Notes: generated by a model from the sequence alone, not told the origin. Positions 50,363 through 63,271 are shown, counted from the stretch's first letter. The stretch: 64,000 nucleotides of DNA from Apoderus coryli (GCA_911728435.2 OU452198.1:31339902-31403901); one strand, 5' to 3'. A program made the numbers and translations.

Positions 50363-52389
50363 GTATGTATAGTCGTTTGCACAATAAATTAGTTTTACTA
50401 CCACATACCTACTACTTTCAAGAGCTACTAGATTATGTTGTGTTTTCAATTAAATTTTTATAATTTTTAGATTGTTTATGGATCAAAAAATAATTTAAAT
50501 TATTTAGAACAATATATGAAAAATATTAACTTATTTGATGAGGATTGTGACAAAACTCACGGATTTTTATCAGATTATGATTTTAATAAATCTTTACAAA
50601 GTTCTCATGAATTTCCTGTTGGTGTTACAAGTGATTATGAGAAAATGTATTTAATCGCAGATTTTGGGTAATAAGATAAATGGATATCATATAGCAAATA
50701 ATGTTTTTGTGTATTGTTTCAGGGAATTTATAGAAAATACGTGGATAAGACGTGAGGAGGTACTGTGTGTTATAAAATACAATAAACTTCACAAAAGTTT
50801 ATTAATTAATCCTGATTTTAATAATGATAAAACCCCATATCTTATAAATGTTCATGAGTCTGCCAAAATGTATGAATATATCATAGAAAATTGTTCTGAA
50901 CATCAAACTGAATCCATAGAAATGAATGAGAAGGTCCTACAGGAAAAAGTAATAATAAAATAATTATGACTAGAATTCATGAGTTAGATTTGAAACGTTT
51001 GTTTGTCCGTCAGTGCCTTTTATTTTCGAAATAGAACTTGAACTACGCAAGGGGTAAAAAGCGAAATTGACAAATAAAAAAACGTGGTTACATGTGGGTA
51101 TATTTCAGGAAAATAAAATTATAAAGGGGGTATCAACATCACGTCAACTTTTCAAAATGTTTTTCAGAAACATTAAACGAAAAAACATACATTTCGAATT
51201 CTCAAGTGGTGTTTTTTTACACATTTAAATCTGTTATTAGGATTTAATTATTGAATGGTTACTCAGATTAGACTTAATTTAAAATTTTATAAACGCAATT
51301 TATCTGTGTTTACTTAAATAATATCTAAGATTTTTTAATTGTCTGTGAAGGCTGTAAAAAGGGCTACAATATAAAAATATGCTGCAAATACAGAGTTTCC
51401 TCACTTAAAGTTGTGACTCTGTTACTCTCCTATGAATATTATAATTATATCCATTATTTTTAGATGAACAAACAAAAACCGCTTTCAAAACATATAAATT
51501 TCGAAATTCCCAGTAAGAATAAACTCCTAATCTACATATTCTTCGAAATTCTCACAGCTAAAGGTTTTGAGTACTCCGATATTTTTATTCAATATTTTGT
51601 GGATTTATCTGAAACAAAATGGATATGTAGTGATATGGAAACTCTTCGAGGTGTGACCCAGTCCTGTAAAAAGCTTAATGATGACTATGGACATTTTAAT
51701 CACTGTTTCGAATTTGTACTGGAGTACAATCTTCAGGATGTCAAACATTACGGTTAGTTTTATTACTATTTTTAAATATTAATTTAAGAAATCTCCAATA
51801 ATCACTTATATAGATCTTCCTAGGGCTCCCTACATCTATTTCGAGGTATTTTCCAAGGATAGCTGGGACAGGTATAGAACTGAAGGCATATCATACACAA
51901 CTCTTCCACTATCATTAAAAAATAACAAATCTACATGTCAAAAACTGCACTGTTTTCGTTTATTACAAAACAATAACAATATCAGCGAGTTAAGGCGATT
52001 CTTTATCGGCGATTGCCAGAATTACGATGATTTGCCATCATGGGTGGCTGTTCCAAAAGATCAACTAACAATTGTAGGTATAGTAGGCCTTTTAGTCATA
52101 CATAATAGGTACACTAGATAATTTTTTGTAGCCTGGTGAGAATAATAATCAAATTATCAATAAATTTGGAATAAACACAGCTGGGACAGGTGAGATTCAC
52201 ATCCGTATTAATACAGTCCACCAATCACAAGCTTTTATTAAGGAATTTAACGAATCCAATGAGAATAAACCAGCAGATCGGATGATTTTTGAAAAACTAA
52301 ACTCATCCTGTTTAATAAAGAGTGTGGAACAAGTTTTGAGAGCGTTCAAAAAAGCACGTAAAGAAATGATTGAGTCCAGAGAGCATTAA
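50051..52389 (+). CDS. MKS1: MKS1, B9-domain ciliary transition-zone protein
   Basis: Six exons, 50051-50362, 50471-50667, 50723-50948, 51464-51752, 51814-52073 and 52132-52389, join in frame to 513 residues; all introns are GT-AG. Human MKS1 is 559 residues. The N-terminus (GIYRCPDDIKNFKIRVIL, WQQKHFSKFERDFYS) and the middle (EEVLCVIKYNK, LINPDF) follow the family. The B9 domain covers roughly residues 260-400, with LLIYIFFEILTAKGFEYSDI, GVTQSCKKLN, APYIYFEVFSKDSWDRYRTE and ELRRFFIGD, and the C-terminus keeps AGTGEIHIRINTVHQSQAFI and EQVLRAFKKARKEM. In the family, MKS1 forms the MKS module with B9D1, B9D2 and Tectonic proteins at the base of cilia. In insects, ciliated cells are sensory neurons and sperm. 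An X-box lies upstream. Confidence 0.92.
50471..50667 (+). CDS. MKS1: MKS1 exon 2
   Basis: Acceptor ATTTTTAG, donor TTGGGTAATA (phase 2). It encodes a polar linker ending in KMYLIADFG, the equivalent of the MADLG motif of vertebrate MKS1. Confidence 0.8.
50723..50948 (+). CDS. MKS1: MKS1 exon 3
   Basis: Acceptor TTGTTTCAG, donor AAAGTAATA. It carries EEVLCVIKYNKLHKSLLINP and KMYEYIIENCSEH, aligned with the vertebrate region before the B9 domain. Confidence 0.82.
51464..51752 (+). CDS. MKS1: MKS1 exon 4 (B9 domain start)
   Basis: Acceptor TTATTTTTAG, donor ACGGTTAGT. The ATG at its start is internal; the exon continues the frame of exon 3. It carries the first half of the B9 domain. Confidence 0.88.
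51814..52073 (+). CDS. MKS1: MKS1 exon 5 (B9 domain end)
   Basis: Acceptor TATATAG, donor ATTGTAGGT. It carries YIYFEVFSKDSWDRYRTEG, TLPLS and ELRRFFIGD, the most diagnostic B9/MKS1 block. Confidence 0.9.
52132..52389 (+). CDS. MKS1: MKS1 exon 6
   Basis: Acceptor TTTTGTAG. It carries NKFGINTAGTGEIHIRINTV and EQVLRAFKKARKEMIESREH, then TAA. Polyadenylation signals AATAAA at 52496 and 52517. Confidence 0.9.
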   Translation, partial: PGENNNQIINKFGINTAGTGEIHIRINTVHQSQAFIKEFNESNENKPADRMIFEKLNSSCLIKSVEQVLRAFKKARKEMIESREH

Positions 52390-52495
52390 TGTAACTAAGA
52401 TTAATTATTAAACCACTTTTTGTGTTGCACTCATGGTTTAAACTAAATAACTATTAATATAAATTAATTGTTTACAATGAAATGTTGAGTAAAAT

Positions 52496-52522
52496 AATAA
52501 ATATTGATATGTTCAAAATAAA
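52496..52522 (+). terminator. MKS1 poly(A) signals
   Basis: Two AATAAA hexamers, 107 and 128 bp after the stop codon; the first is in the TAATAAATATTG context. Confidence 0.5.
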
Positions 52523-54429
52523 ATAGGAAATATTTGCGTTTTCTTATTCTAATGCCACATGCCACGACACTATGTTGTTTTGTTATTATTACCGTGACGT
52601 CACACAAGGTTAAACAGGCGGCAGTCGGCCATCATTTTTCTCACGTTCTTCTACGAACGCTACAGCGAAAAATACCGATTCGATACAATATTTCTCCCGC
52701 TCACACATATTTAATAATATCGATTTCCAATGTTGCCGTAACTGACGTTGCCAAAACTACTATGTACTTAATTCTATTTTAAGAACTCATACAAATATTA
52801 TTAGGTAGATATTTAATTTTTATTAGCACTAAAGCAAAGCCTTTGTTTTAACTTTATCTTCGTTCATATTTGGAATTATTTTTACATGCACATTATCATT
52901 TTTTAAAACAATTTAGGTCGGTACTATTCTTATTATTTGTAATATAGGTATGTATACCTAGCTATCATATTAGGTAGGTATTTAATAGGTACTTACTATT
53001 ATATTAATGTAGACTAGGTTCAAAAATAAAGTGTAATAACCGATTTATTTGAATATAGTAGTTGTTATCATTAAATATAAAATACCAATGGCGTGTCGTT
53101 AATTTTAATTAAGGGGTTTTGGAATAAAATGAAATCACCGCAACATATGTGTTTGCCATCAAACTGAGAGAACAATTATTGTTTTTAAGGATTTTCGGTT
53201 TCTGTAACAGCGTGTGTTTTGTTTTTCAGGTCCCGTACTGAAACGGTAAGACCAAAAGGACTTTTACGAACCTGTTGAGTGAGTGGAATTCCCACTGTGA
53301 CCTGTATTTTTCAATCTAAGGTTCAAACGCATAGAACCTTGAGGAAGGAATCATTTGTACCTTCCTAGACCAAACCTTGAGTATTTTAAGATCTCGACGC
53401 ACTGTTGTGGATTATATTTCTTTAAAGTTTTTCCACATGGTATTAGAGCGGGAATTTTACTGGTGGAATTAAAACCGAACTGAAAATATCTTGCAGCACA
53501 ATTCAGGAATTTGATAGCTATACTTTTATATCGGTTTTATCAGTGCTTACTTGGATGATCAGACTTAAACACTGCAAGGCGATTTTCATTTATATTTTAT
53601 TTTTATATCGATATTAACGTTATATTTATTAATTTTGACTAGTCTGTATGCTTTATTGTACAATTAATGTGAAAATTAAAATAAATAATAATAAAAAACC
53701 ATAGTTTGTATTTAAAAATTGGCCTTAATTAAGGAAGTTTATAGTTTACGAATATTCGTTTTTATTTTTAAATAACTATTGATGCATATTAAAAGTCAGA
53801 GGTAAGGATTCAAAATAAAAAAAGATTAGAGTGAGACAGTGGCATTAACCTAATCTTTAACCTTTTGTGTAAGTACAATTTGTTTTGCATTGTCAGAATA
53901 AATACCTAGTTATTATTATTGTTAGTAAAATTTCAATAGACACAAACAAAAATGTACTAGGGATTTGCGTAAATACTTAGCCAACAGATTTTAACTACCT
54001 GCAATATCGCAATCTTGATTTATTGGGATATTAGCATTTTTACGAATATTGAAATATTTATTATAACCATCATTTAGGAAAGAAAATATACCATAAACCC
54101 CTTGGGTGTTATTAAATCAGGTACCTCTCTTTGAGGTATAGGTACAAGAGTATGAAGCTGAAATTCATTCTTGAAAAACAGACTGTTGTATCAACTATTT
54201 TAGTTATTTATTTTTTTATATCGTGAACATAAACCCTCTAATTTTTAAAATTCACTATTAAGAAAATTTATTTGGTAGGACCCACCTAGGTACCTACCTA
54301 CTTGATTTTTTTTCAGTGCAAACTCGGATTATATTTTTTACGTGAAAACAAGGAAAATTGTATTAAAATCTTAAAAATGGTGAAGCTGGGTTCAAAGCAA
54401 GTGGTAATAAACGATAAACTTTCAATGTA
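52523..54429. other. Intergenic DNA right of MKS1
   Basis: No exon recognised. At 53438-53454 TGGTATTAGAGCGGGAA, just after TTTTCCACA, resembles an LTR end followed by a copia-type primer-binding site (TGGTATCAGAGC), but no pol sequence accompanies it. The 52534-52782 frame has no known domain. Confidence 0.4.
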
Positions 54430-55130
54430 CGAGGCATGTTTTTTAAGTAAGTACTGTTTTGGAATTAAAAAAAGACGTGCAAAGATATCGCAATAATTTT
54501 ATTTTTACATGAAAGCCTGTACCTTAATCTACTTTTCTACATAATTTCCGTGAATATTGAGGCACTTGTCATAACGTGGCACCAGTTTTTGAATACCCTC
54601 CTCATAAAATTCTGCCGCCTGACTTGTTTGTTCCAAAAATGTTGACGGATTTGCCCAAAACCCAACGTTTAGGCAGTGCATTGACATTCCTTGAGCGGTA
54701 CCACAATAAAGGTGAAGATTTTTTAGACCAAATTGTTACTGGTGATGAAACATGGGTGGCCTACGTCACACCAGAATCTAAACAACAATCCATGGAATGG
54801 CGACATTGATCATCACCCAAAAGAGTGAAGTTTAAGCAAACAATTTCTGCCCGGAAAATCATGTGCACAGTTTTTTGGGACAGAAAAGGAGTATTGCTAG
54901 TGGAGTTTCTGCCTCGTAATGAGACAATCAGTGCAAGTCAGGCGGCAGAATTTTATGAGGAGGGTATACAAAAACTGGTGCCACATTATGTCAAGTGCCT
55001 CAATATTCACGGAAATTATGTAGAAAAGTAGATTAAGGTACAGGCTTTCATGTAAAAATAAAATTATTGCGATATCTTTGCACGTCTTTTTTTAATTCCA
55101 AAACGGGACTTACATAAAAAACATGCCTCG
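54430..55130 (+). mobile_element. Mariner with its 3' end duplicated inverted at the 5' side
   Basis: The left arm (54430-54626) is the reverse complement of the right arm (54934-55130), each about 197 bp, and both include the transposase C-terminus and stop. In a normal mariner only ~30 bp are inverted. TA flanks both ends (54428-54429, 55131-55132). Between the arms is a mid-transposase piece. The family matches 42270-43058. Confidence 0.9.
54627..55031 (+). pseudogene. Mariner transposase middle and C-terminal remnant
   Basis: Frames 54576-54809 and 54825-55031 give MLTDLPKTQRLGSALTFLER, then IVTGDETWVAYVTPESKQQS (first catalytic Asp in TGDE), TISARKIMCTVFWDRKGVLL and a direct jump to SQAAEFYEEGIQKLVPH and GNYVEK. 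A stop at about 54807 and deletion of the DNARPH/SPDLAPSD region make it inactive. Confidence 0.85.
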
Positions 55131-55132
55131 TA

Positions 55133-56530
55133 TACTAATAAAAAATCAACAAATACCTACCTACCTAGATATTTATACTTACCAAATTATGTAAGTACCT
55201 AGCTAGGTAGGTACCTATAGGCCTATTTTAATTCGTTCAAAAAATGGTAGGTATAAAAGAAATTAATATTAAATTGCCGTTAATATTAACATTTGAAATA
55301 TCTATAATATAACATAGGTTTCACTGAACCATGACTTTCTGGGACACCCTGTATTAGTAACAAAAATATTGTTTTTGTTAGATTAAATAGGATGACTTTA
55401 TACTTGAACCTTATAGCTCTCTAGATACGTAAAGATTCTCGAGTTTCCCACATTTGGCCTAAAATACTAAGCATTTTTTTAGCAACTAAAAAAAAGAATA
55501 ACTTTAATAATCTACCATAACAATAAAAACCTAAAAATGTAATTTTTCCTATAGAAGCTCCTTCTGGCATATCCCCTTTAAAATAACAGTCATCTACCTG
55601 TCTTACTCTATTGCATGAGTAAACAGGGATAGAGAGCTGTTTAATGAAACATTGGTATCTTAGGATCAACGACATACGTCGGTATATTTATAAACCACAT
55701 ATTTTAACGAAATTTGGTTGTATTTCGAAGATATCAACTAAAATTTGCACGTAGTTGTATGTATATTAAATAATAATATAAGTGATATAATTTGTTTAAG
55801 GAAATATTGTGTAAAATTAGTTGAAATTAATAAAAATTCAAATAGGAAATGCTGTGTGAATCATGTTGTGTTGTGTCGTAACTTGAATATTGTCTGTCTC
55901 TCTCGGACGGAGCGTCCACCCCTATTTTCAACAAGATAGATCGATCCGGACCTGTTTCGTGTAGAAGTTCAACCAAGATGTCGACGAAATGGCGGTTTTC
56001 ATAATATAGTATTTGTATTTTTCAGTGTTTAAATTAATTCACGAGTGACGTAGTTTTAAAAATAGGGTTTTTCGTAGGATTTTCGGTATAGAAACATTAT
56101 CCAAACGTGTACTGGAGGTTATCAACCTTCGTTACTTTGTAAATAAGGATCGAAACTACCACGTTTTGCATATTTTTTTTTACAAAGTCCTGAAATAAAA
56201 ATATTAGTAATAATATTTTTTTAATAAATTTCTATTTATTCGCGGTACGGGAAAATATCTAGTTCTAGAAAAAATTTTGTGTACAAAACCATATGTGAGA
56301 TTTTTCCAACTCTAGAAACGTAGCAACTAGTTTTATTATTGAGTTTAGTCCTGGTTCTATACCTAATAATTGCTTTAAATCTTAATTAGTGTGATCGTGT
56401 TTACTGATATAATAATGTACAATATATACATAAACAACTAGAAACTCGCTGCAGTGATGTGATTAAAATTGAAATATAATATCCTTTTATTAAACACAAT
56501 ACAATTAATTCCCGTTTCAATGTATATGAT
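55133..56530. other. Intergenic DNA with possible upstream promoter or UTR region
   Basis: Mostly AT-rich. A GC-richer patch at 55890-56000 (CGGACGGAGCGTCCACCCC, then CGATCCGGACCTG) may be a 5' UTR or promoter for a gene to the right. GGGACACCCTGTATTA at 55340-55355 is a transposon-end motif. Confidence 0.35.
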
Positions 56531-56616
56531 ATGGAAGTTCATTCCATGAGATTGGATCATGGGCCTGTTCAGACAAGTAACATGTCCTATACACAAAGGC
56601 AACCCTCCAACCATAG
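56531..56616 (+). CDS. Candidate first coding exon of an unidentified gene
   Basis: ATG 56531 opens MEVHSMRLDHGPVQTSNMSY followed by TQRQPSNHR and a consensus donor, AGGTGAGT, at 56615-56622. An in-frame stop lies upstream at about 56480 in the preceding AT-rich DNA. No family was recognised and no second exon was found in the remaining window, so the rest would lie beyond 64 kb. The composition is less AT-rich than its surroundings. It could be chance. Confidence 0.35.
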
Positions 56617-57959
56617 GTGAGTACCATCATAATTTAATAATTATTTTGCCAGTGATATGAAACTACGCAGAACTTCTAGTCTAGAATGATGCAATTTAAC
56701 TTTATCTGGATTGGCGAAAAACCAAAAAAAATCTGGTTTTGATATGTTTTACATATCCAAAATGCGCATTTTGACTAGTTATACTCAAATAAGTACGATA
56801 TCCTAGAACCTGATTGATGTTTCGACATTGTAAGGTACATAAATAACATTTTTAAGCTTTCTAAATACGTAAATGATTGTTCGAAACTTTGCGTAATCCT
56901 GTATGCTACAAAGATTTTTAACTACGCAGAAACTACGAGTTGGGTATAATATATCTTATATCCTCCAGAAAAAAGGCTTACTTACAAGTTACTATTAGGT
57001 AAACTATCTTTCCAAAGCCTTCTACAGATGTTTGACAAATTATTGTTCTTAACTTGATATTGTATGTTGTACTTAACGTTTATCCACAACTACCTTTCTG
57101 CTTCTCGTTTATATGAAAATTAAATATTTTTGTAACTTAGGTTTACCTACTTGATTTTTTTTAATTTTGTTTAGTGTAGACCAGTGGTAATTTGATGTTA
57201 TTACTAGAAAGATCAAAGTTGACTAGAAAAGTACTTATTAAGTTGGTTTCTTGAAGTGTATTTCGTTTTTTATAAATATTTAAATATGAGGAATGCTAAT
57301 TTGAAAATATTTTTCGTTAGCTCCGAAACATACGTTTTCAAAGATCATCCATTTCTTTAGGAGTCGAAAAACGTTGGTCATAGTGTGTGGTTTGAACTTC
57401 TCAACTTCTACTCGGACTATATTTTCAATTGGACTACCTACAGGTTTCGCTCTGACCGAGCATCACCAGTTTCATAAAATCGTAGTTATTTTTATTGTAT
57501 ATTTATTTTCCAAGATTTCTTTCTACAAATTGACACAAACCACCTCAGGGTGTTCGTCCGGAAAGACTGCAGTAAATATTGGAAAAAGTATAATAATTAG
57601 CAAAAAAAAAATGGTATGGGAATTAGGGATCATTGCAAGCCTTTAATTTTGAAACTTTGCATAATGCGGTTGCAAACGTTACCTATATAAGTACCTACCT
57701 ACTTCTATATTAGGTATATTCTCGAAATTCATAAGTCTCTAAACGACGACATGCATAAATATTGCCATTTTCATAAATTTATCCAGGGTTGAGATGATTA
57801 AAATCAAATCAACAACAATAAAATGATTTTTTTTAAATCATGAAAATATTTGTTTACTTAACAAACCAAAATATACTTAAGCAGTTAGAAATATTTGAGA
57901 ATAATAATATTTGGAAAAGCTAGTAAAATTTTTTTATAAAAATAAAAAAAATCACGTAA
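56617..57959. other. AT-rich DNA, no gene recognised
   Basis: The 90-codon frame at 57374-57646 has no recognisable domain. No inverted or tandem repeat structure was identified. Confidence 0.35.
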
Positions 57960-59860
57960 GTATAAGGAAAAAACTAGTAACTTTCATAGGGTTTGATTAA
58001 GTATCAAAATCCCCGAAGACACTTTTAAGAGAATTACTTAGTTCTTTTAATGCTATGTTATTTAAATCTACATCAGTTTTTGCAATGAAAGTATGGCAAA
58101 CTTGCATCATATTATTTATTGGAGATAAACTCCCTGATGCTGTAAAAAAAGGATCTTTATTCAAGATTCTCAGATTTACTTTTGGTACTTTAAATGTAAT
58201 ATTGTTTATAAAATTGCAGTGTTTGTATTTTAAGTAATTTACAATAAAATAAATAAATACAGACTGCGTTTTTCGTCTGTTTTCTAATGTCTCCAATTTA
58301 TAAGTTTTAAGCATTGATCTGTACGATACCATGAATATACTTATATACTTTATTTTGTTTTACATATAAGAATCTTAAAAAAACGTTTTTGAACCTTTTC
58401 TATCAAATCAATATTCACGAAAGCTGTAGGCGACCATACATTAGATGCATATTCCAGAGTATTATACAGTGTAATTATTGTACTGATCTTAAACTGTTTA
58501 CTGTTACGTATGACAAAGCCTAATGATTTAAAAGCCTAATTTATAAATTTTAAGTTACTTTGGTAGCATACCCCTAAATCTGTAGTCTCCGATCTTCTAT
58601 CTAATAGCACTCCACCGATATGATAATCTGCCTCTATAGGACCTGCCCTTCTAGTATAAGACATGACAAAACATTTCCCAGTATTCAGTCATTTTATTTT
58701 CAAGGCACCAGCCCGACACAGCTTCGAGATCAGAACGCAGCAAATCCACCTCATTCCAGTCATTTATCACTTTAAATAATTTGAAGTCGTCAGCATAAAG
58801 CAAAGCTGAGGAGTGTCTAATGACTTCAGTCAGTGAGTTGATAAAGGCATTAAAGAAAAGCGATGTACTGACAAATTGATCCGAATATCGCCCGCCAATC
58901 CTGACAATCCTCCGAGATTCCAAACTGAACCAACCTGTCCAACAATATACCGTGATCCACCTTATCAAAAGCTTTTGACATGTCCGTATAAATTGTATCA
59001 AGCTGTCTACCCTGCTCTACAGCCTCAGCCGCACATTCCGTAAATGCACATAGATTGCTAACGGTTGATCTGTCATTCATAAAGTCATGCTGCACTAATG
59101 ATATCCTCGGTCGAACAAAGCCAAGCAAATCAACATACAGCAAATTTTCATAAATTTTGGCAATGATATTTATTAAACTGATTGGTCTGTCTGTAGTTTG
59201 TCAAATCGTTCAATTTTCCTTTTTTATGAATAGGAGTGATAGTGGATATCTTTAAATTATCTGGAAATTTACTATTTTTTATGCCTAAATTGAAAATATG
59301 CATCAAAGGATGTGCCAGAAAATCAGCGCATACCTTAAATATATAAGGAGGTATGTTATCTATTCCTGTTGATTTTTTCGGTTTTAACTTTTTGATACTA
59401 GCAAGAACGTCTGCCTCCGTAACAGATGAGAACCTAAAGCTTCCTCAGTTTCGACCTACATCGTCAGTGACAGTGCTAACCTGATGTGTTGATGCAAAAT
59501 GTTTCGCAAATGCCTGTGCGATATCATACTGGTCAGAATAGGAAAGTCCCCCATAGTACATTTCTGTTGGTATGCCAGCCTGCTTTGCTCTTTTTTTATT
59601 TACGAAATCCCAAAACTTACGCGGGATCTAGATTTATGTTAGCTTCTGCACAACTTTGATAGGCCTGCAATCCATTTTTCATTTGTCGTTTCACAACTTT
59701 ACGCAGATTTGTAAACTGAGCAGTCCTGGCTAATTACAAATTTTCCAGAGCGGTTTACCACTCGATATTCACTTAACTTTTTAAAACAATCGTATACCTA
59801 GTTAATTTTCCCAAAACTTCGTCTGTTGTTATTCTTGTTGATATAAGTACGATGTGGCAT
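57960..59860 (-). mobile_element. Decayed LINE
   Basis: Minus-strand pieces in several frames, 5' to 3': KSTGIDNIPPYIFKVCADFL (about 59380-59310), SLVQHDFMNDRSTVSNLCAF (about 59100), QLDTIYTDMSKAFDKVDHGI (about 58990), YADDFKLFKVI (about 58790) and a C-terminal region down to about 57997 with DLNNIALKELSNSLKSVF. The PQGS motif is lost in a deletion near 58880. Many stops and frameshifts; the 3' end is near 57960. Confidence 0.8.
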
Positions 59861-62095
59861 TAAAACGATGCCACGGAGTGAATTAAAAGTGATATAGACT
59901 GCCGATTGTGAAAACATATGCTGACTCTGAATATTATGACTAGTTTTCAAAATACTCGTATAACTCTTCAACTAGTTCTACAAAATATTTTGTTATAAAA
60001 ATTAGTTACGTAAAGTAAATTTGGCAAAAAAAATTTTTTTTCAAGTAAAATTAAAATTTATTTCTTGATTTTGTTGAAATTATAGAACAAATTCAACTTA
60101 TAAAATATACCTCAACAAAAATTATAAATTATACAAAAGCAGATACAATTTAAAGTATCTTAATGCCTTTATATTGTTAAAAAATATTTTTTTGACATTG
60201 GGAGAGAGAGATATGAATATTTCGAATTAAAAATTTGTTTTTATAATAATAATGGGTTTCGGTATTAGGAATATTTCAATTTATATTTGATTTTGAACAA
60301 AAATTAAAACTTGGTTTGGGGGACACCAAAAATTGTTTTCTTAACGGGGCTTAACGTGTTAAATGACTGAATGCAGAGTAGTAGCTTTTGCAAAAATAGT
60401 CTTTCGTCGTTACAATTATTTATTATTATTTGATAATTAATTTACCTACCTCAGTACATTTTATTCTGTACGTGTTTTTTTTGAAATTTAGTTGAAATTT
60501 TTGTGCTTTTTGAAGTTATTAAAAACAAGTGCCAAACTATGGCTATTTTTCTTGAATAATTTTAAATACAGCTAAAAACACTGAAAACTTGTTCAAACCA
60601 TTACGTGTGATATACCACCTATTTTTAAATTGGAAATGTCTTTGAATTTATCAATAAAAAGTCTAGGGCCTTATTTGAAAAAACGAAGTTATTGATGGTT
60701 TTTCAAAAACGAAACGTCGCAGTGAAAATTTGTAAACGCTATCTTATTTTCCTCAAGAAGTAACAATGAGAAGGTGCTTTTAATTTTTCTATATCTGTAA
60801 AAATAATGTCAGAAATAAATGAAAACTAAAATCGCAAAAATCGTTTTTTCAAAATTTCTCGAAAACGGCTAAAGTTAGTTTACTTTTGAAAACACCATTT
60901 AAAAGGTGTTTAAATTGTACAACTTTTCTCTAATTTAACCGAGTTGGACCTCCTACCGTTTCCAATGCTATCCCATTCTTATCTTGGACACAGTGTATAG
61001 AGGTTTGCGACAAAGTCCTTTAAACGTAAATTAAGGGCGCTTCTTAACACCTTTTTATAGCGTGGACGAGTTTCTGGCTTTCTTAAATTGAAAGGATGAA
61101 GCACAACAGTACTGACGGTTCAGTATTTTATTTTGTTTTTTTAGATTTTAATTTGTGTCTTGATCCTTCTTTTTGTATATTTCTTTGTGTAGTTATTATT
61201 ATGGTGACGTGTCTTTTACAATTTAATTATTGTGCAATTAAAACTGAATAAAGGAATTTGAACCGAGGATAGAACCTGCTTTTTAATAAAAATCACGTAT
61301 AGGGTGTAGTGTTTTTTATAAAATGAGTTTATGAGTTTTTAGAAGTGCAAGAACATAGTATAATTTTCACAATGCATCTTTCGTTGCTCATTGTTTACCT
61401 TATAGGTATAAAATTTATCTTATTTACATACCTAAGTATACCTAATTCATTAAGAATTCAAATTGTGTTTAAAACTGTAAAAATTCATTATTTATAACAC
61501 ATAGGTAAAAGTATTATGTTTAATTCTCACGAATTGTTGCTTATTGTAAAAAGATCCTGAGTTGATAAAAAAAATAATATACAAAAATTAGATATAATAT
61601 AAGTACTTGCTTAACAAGGTATATGTACTTACATATCTACTGTAATAAGCAATTTTAATTTGAAGCTTACTCAGCCAAGATTTCCTGTTTTTTGTTTTTC
61701 AATCGGTGTGTTGTGTACTTCACCTATGTTACATAAGTTTTGACTACTTAGTTGAAAATAGTACGAGGGTCAGTGAAGAAAACTCTAGTCATTTTAGAAA
61801 AAAATAGTTTATGTTCGAAATAATCTCAACCATCATACAATTTTGTAACCGAAGTCACAACTTAAAAGCTCGTAATTAATTCATAGACAATATTTTTTTT
61901 TGTGTCGGAGTCTAACTTGCTTTTTTTACCCTGTATAAAATTGGATGAATGTGCATCAAAATTTGTACAATTATTGTGAAATTTTGTGGTGTGCCCCAGT
62001 TGGCTGTAACTGTACGTTGATCTTCAATCTTAATTGATTTCACTAATCCTGTATACTACGAAAGAAAATTTTCTTGACAGACCTTTGCGTTGATG
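59861..62095. other. AT-rich DNA, no gene recognised
   Basis: No exon. TTGGACACAGTGTATAG at 60984-61000 and TTACCCTGTATAAAATT at 61927-61943 look like ends of Tc1/mariner-type elements without partners. Confidence 0.4.
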
Positions 62096-62196
62096 CATCT
62101 TAATAATAATCAACAATTATGACAATTCTAGATACTAATAAATAATAAACAAATTTAGGTAGTCTTCGTTAGTATAATTTATACGCCACGTCATGA

Positions 62197-62696
62197 GATC
62201 GAGATATATTTATTCACCATCTTATGTTACAAAACATGTATAGTATGTCAAAAAAGAACAAAAATTAATCAATCAAAGTTACAGCAACAAAGAAAGGCTT
62301 ACAAACAAATTAAAATAGCAACAACATTAAACAAACCAAAATCTAGAAAAATCTTACAATATCGCTTCTGAAATCGTCCTCACAGCTTGAGATATCAGAA
62401 ATGATTGAATACTTTTGTTAAACTTCACCAAGGTTCTTTATGTGAGACGGCAGCTTATTATAAAATTTAATACAATAATAGTCAGAACCTTTCCTAGTCC
62501 TCGATAGGCGGTGAAATTCAGGCAATATGTCATTTCGATTTCGCGTACCATAATTATGCATATCAGAGTGAAGAGTGAAATGCGAGGCATTGGTTCGAAT
62601 GTAGCCAAGACAGTTTAAGATGTACAAGGAAGGCAAAGTAAGTAGTCCGTGTTCAACAAAATATTTTTTACAGCAGTCACGCCAACCGAGCCCCAA
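62197..62696 (-). mobile_element. 5'-truncated LINE with CATGA target duplication
   Basis: The minus-strand 93-codon frame (62699-62418) gives LLTLPSLYILNCLGYIRTNA, HNYGTRNRNDILPEFHRLSR and YYCIKFYNKLPSHIKNLGEV, the C-terminal end of a jockey/CR1-like RT. CATGA occurs at 62192-62196 and 62697-62701; without the insert the mariner-family sequence is continuous. Confidence 0.8.
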
Positions 62697-63135
62697 CATG
62701 AATATTACTACTAACTATTAATATCTACAATTTGTCATAATTGTTGATCAATTTTGACAAGTGTCATATTTATTTGTTTTCTAAAGTCATCATGGCCTAC
62801 TAAAATCAATTACATTTCAAAGTCACATCATTATTGTAATAGAAAAATGTAAAATTGTCAATATTTTGAAAACTATCAATTTTTTGATTAGAGACATCCT
62901 TCCATAAACTTGCCCTTATTTTTCATGCAAAAAAATATAAAATAGAGGGTTGCCATTTGAAAATTTTGAATTTTGACAGTTTTTTTCGAGCTTTTTTCAA
63001 TTTGATATTTTACCTTTTTTTTCAAATACCCTGTATTACTTAATATTTTCTAAAAAAATATACGTAGGCGCCTAAAGTAGGTCTATAGCTCCTAGGATAT
63101 TCTAAATTATTAAAGCTTCCATATAATAAAGAATT

Positions 63136-63271
63136 AAAGGTTGGGAGCTCTGCCTTCACCAAGTGAGCATTTTATACCACCAAGGCCGATGATCGAGCTG
63201 AGTCTCCGAAACATGTCCCTTTGAGATAATTTTTAAATTAAATAGTGGAGACGATGATTTTTGTTTTATTG
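63136..63271 (+). mobile_element. 136-bp Penelope-tail-like insertion with 9-bp target duplication
   Basis: TAAAGAATT occurs at 63127-63135 and 63272-63280; removing the insert restores the arm sequence of the host element. The insert contains GGCCGATGATCGAGCTGAGT, CTCCGAAACATGTCC and GTGGAGACGATG, resembling 15171-15300. Confidence 0.7.

Noticed and set aside
50949..50963. Termination of MKS1 exon 3 at the in-frame TAA near 50961
   Set aside because: A GT donor at 50949 joins in frame to the B9-coding exon at 51464, and the family requires the B9 domain downstream.
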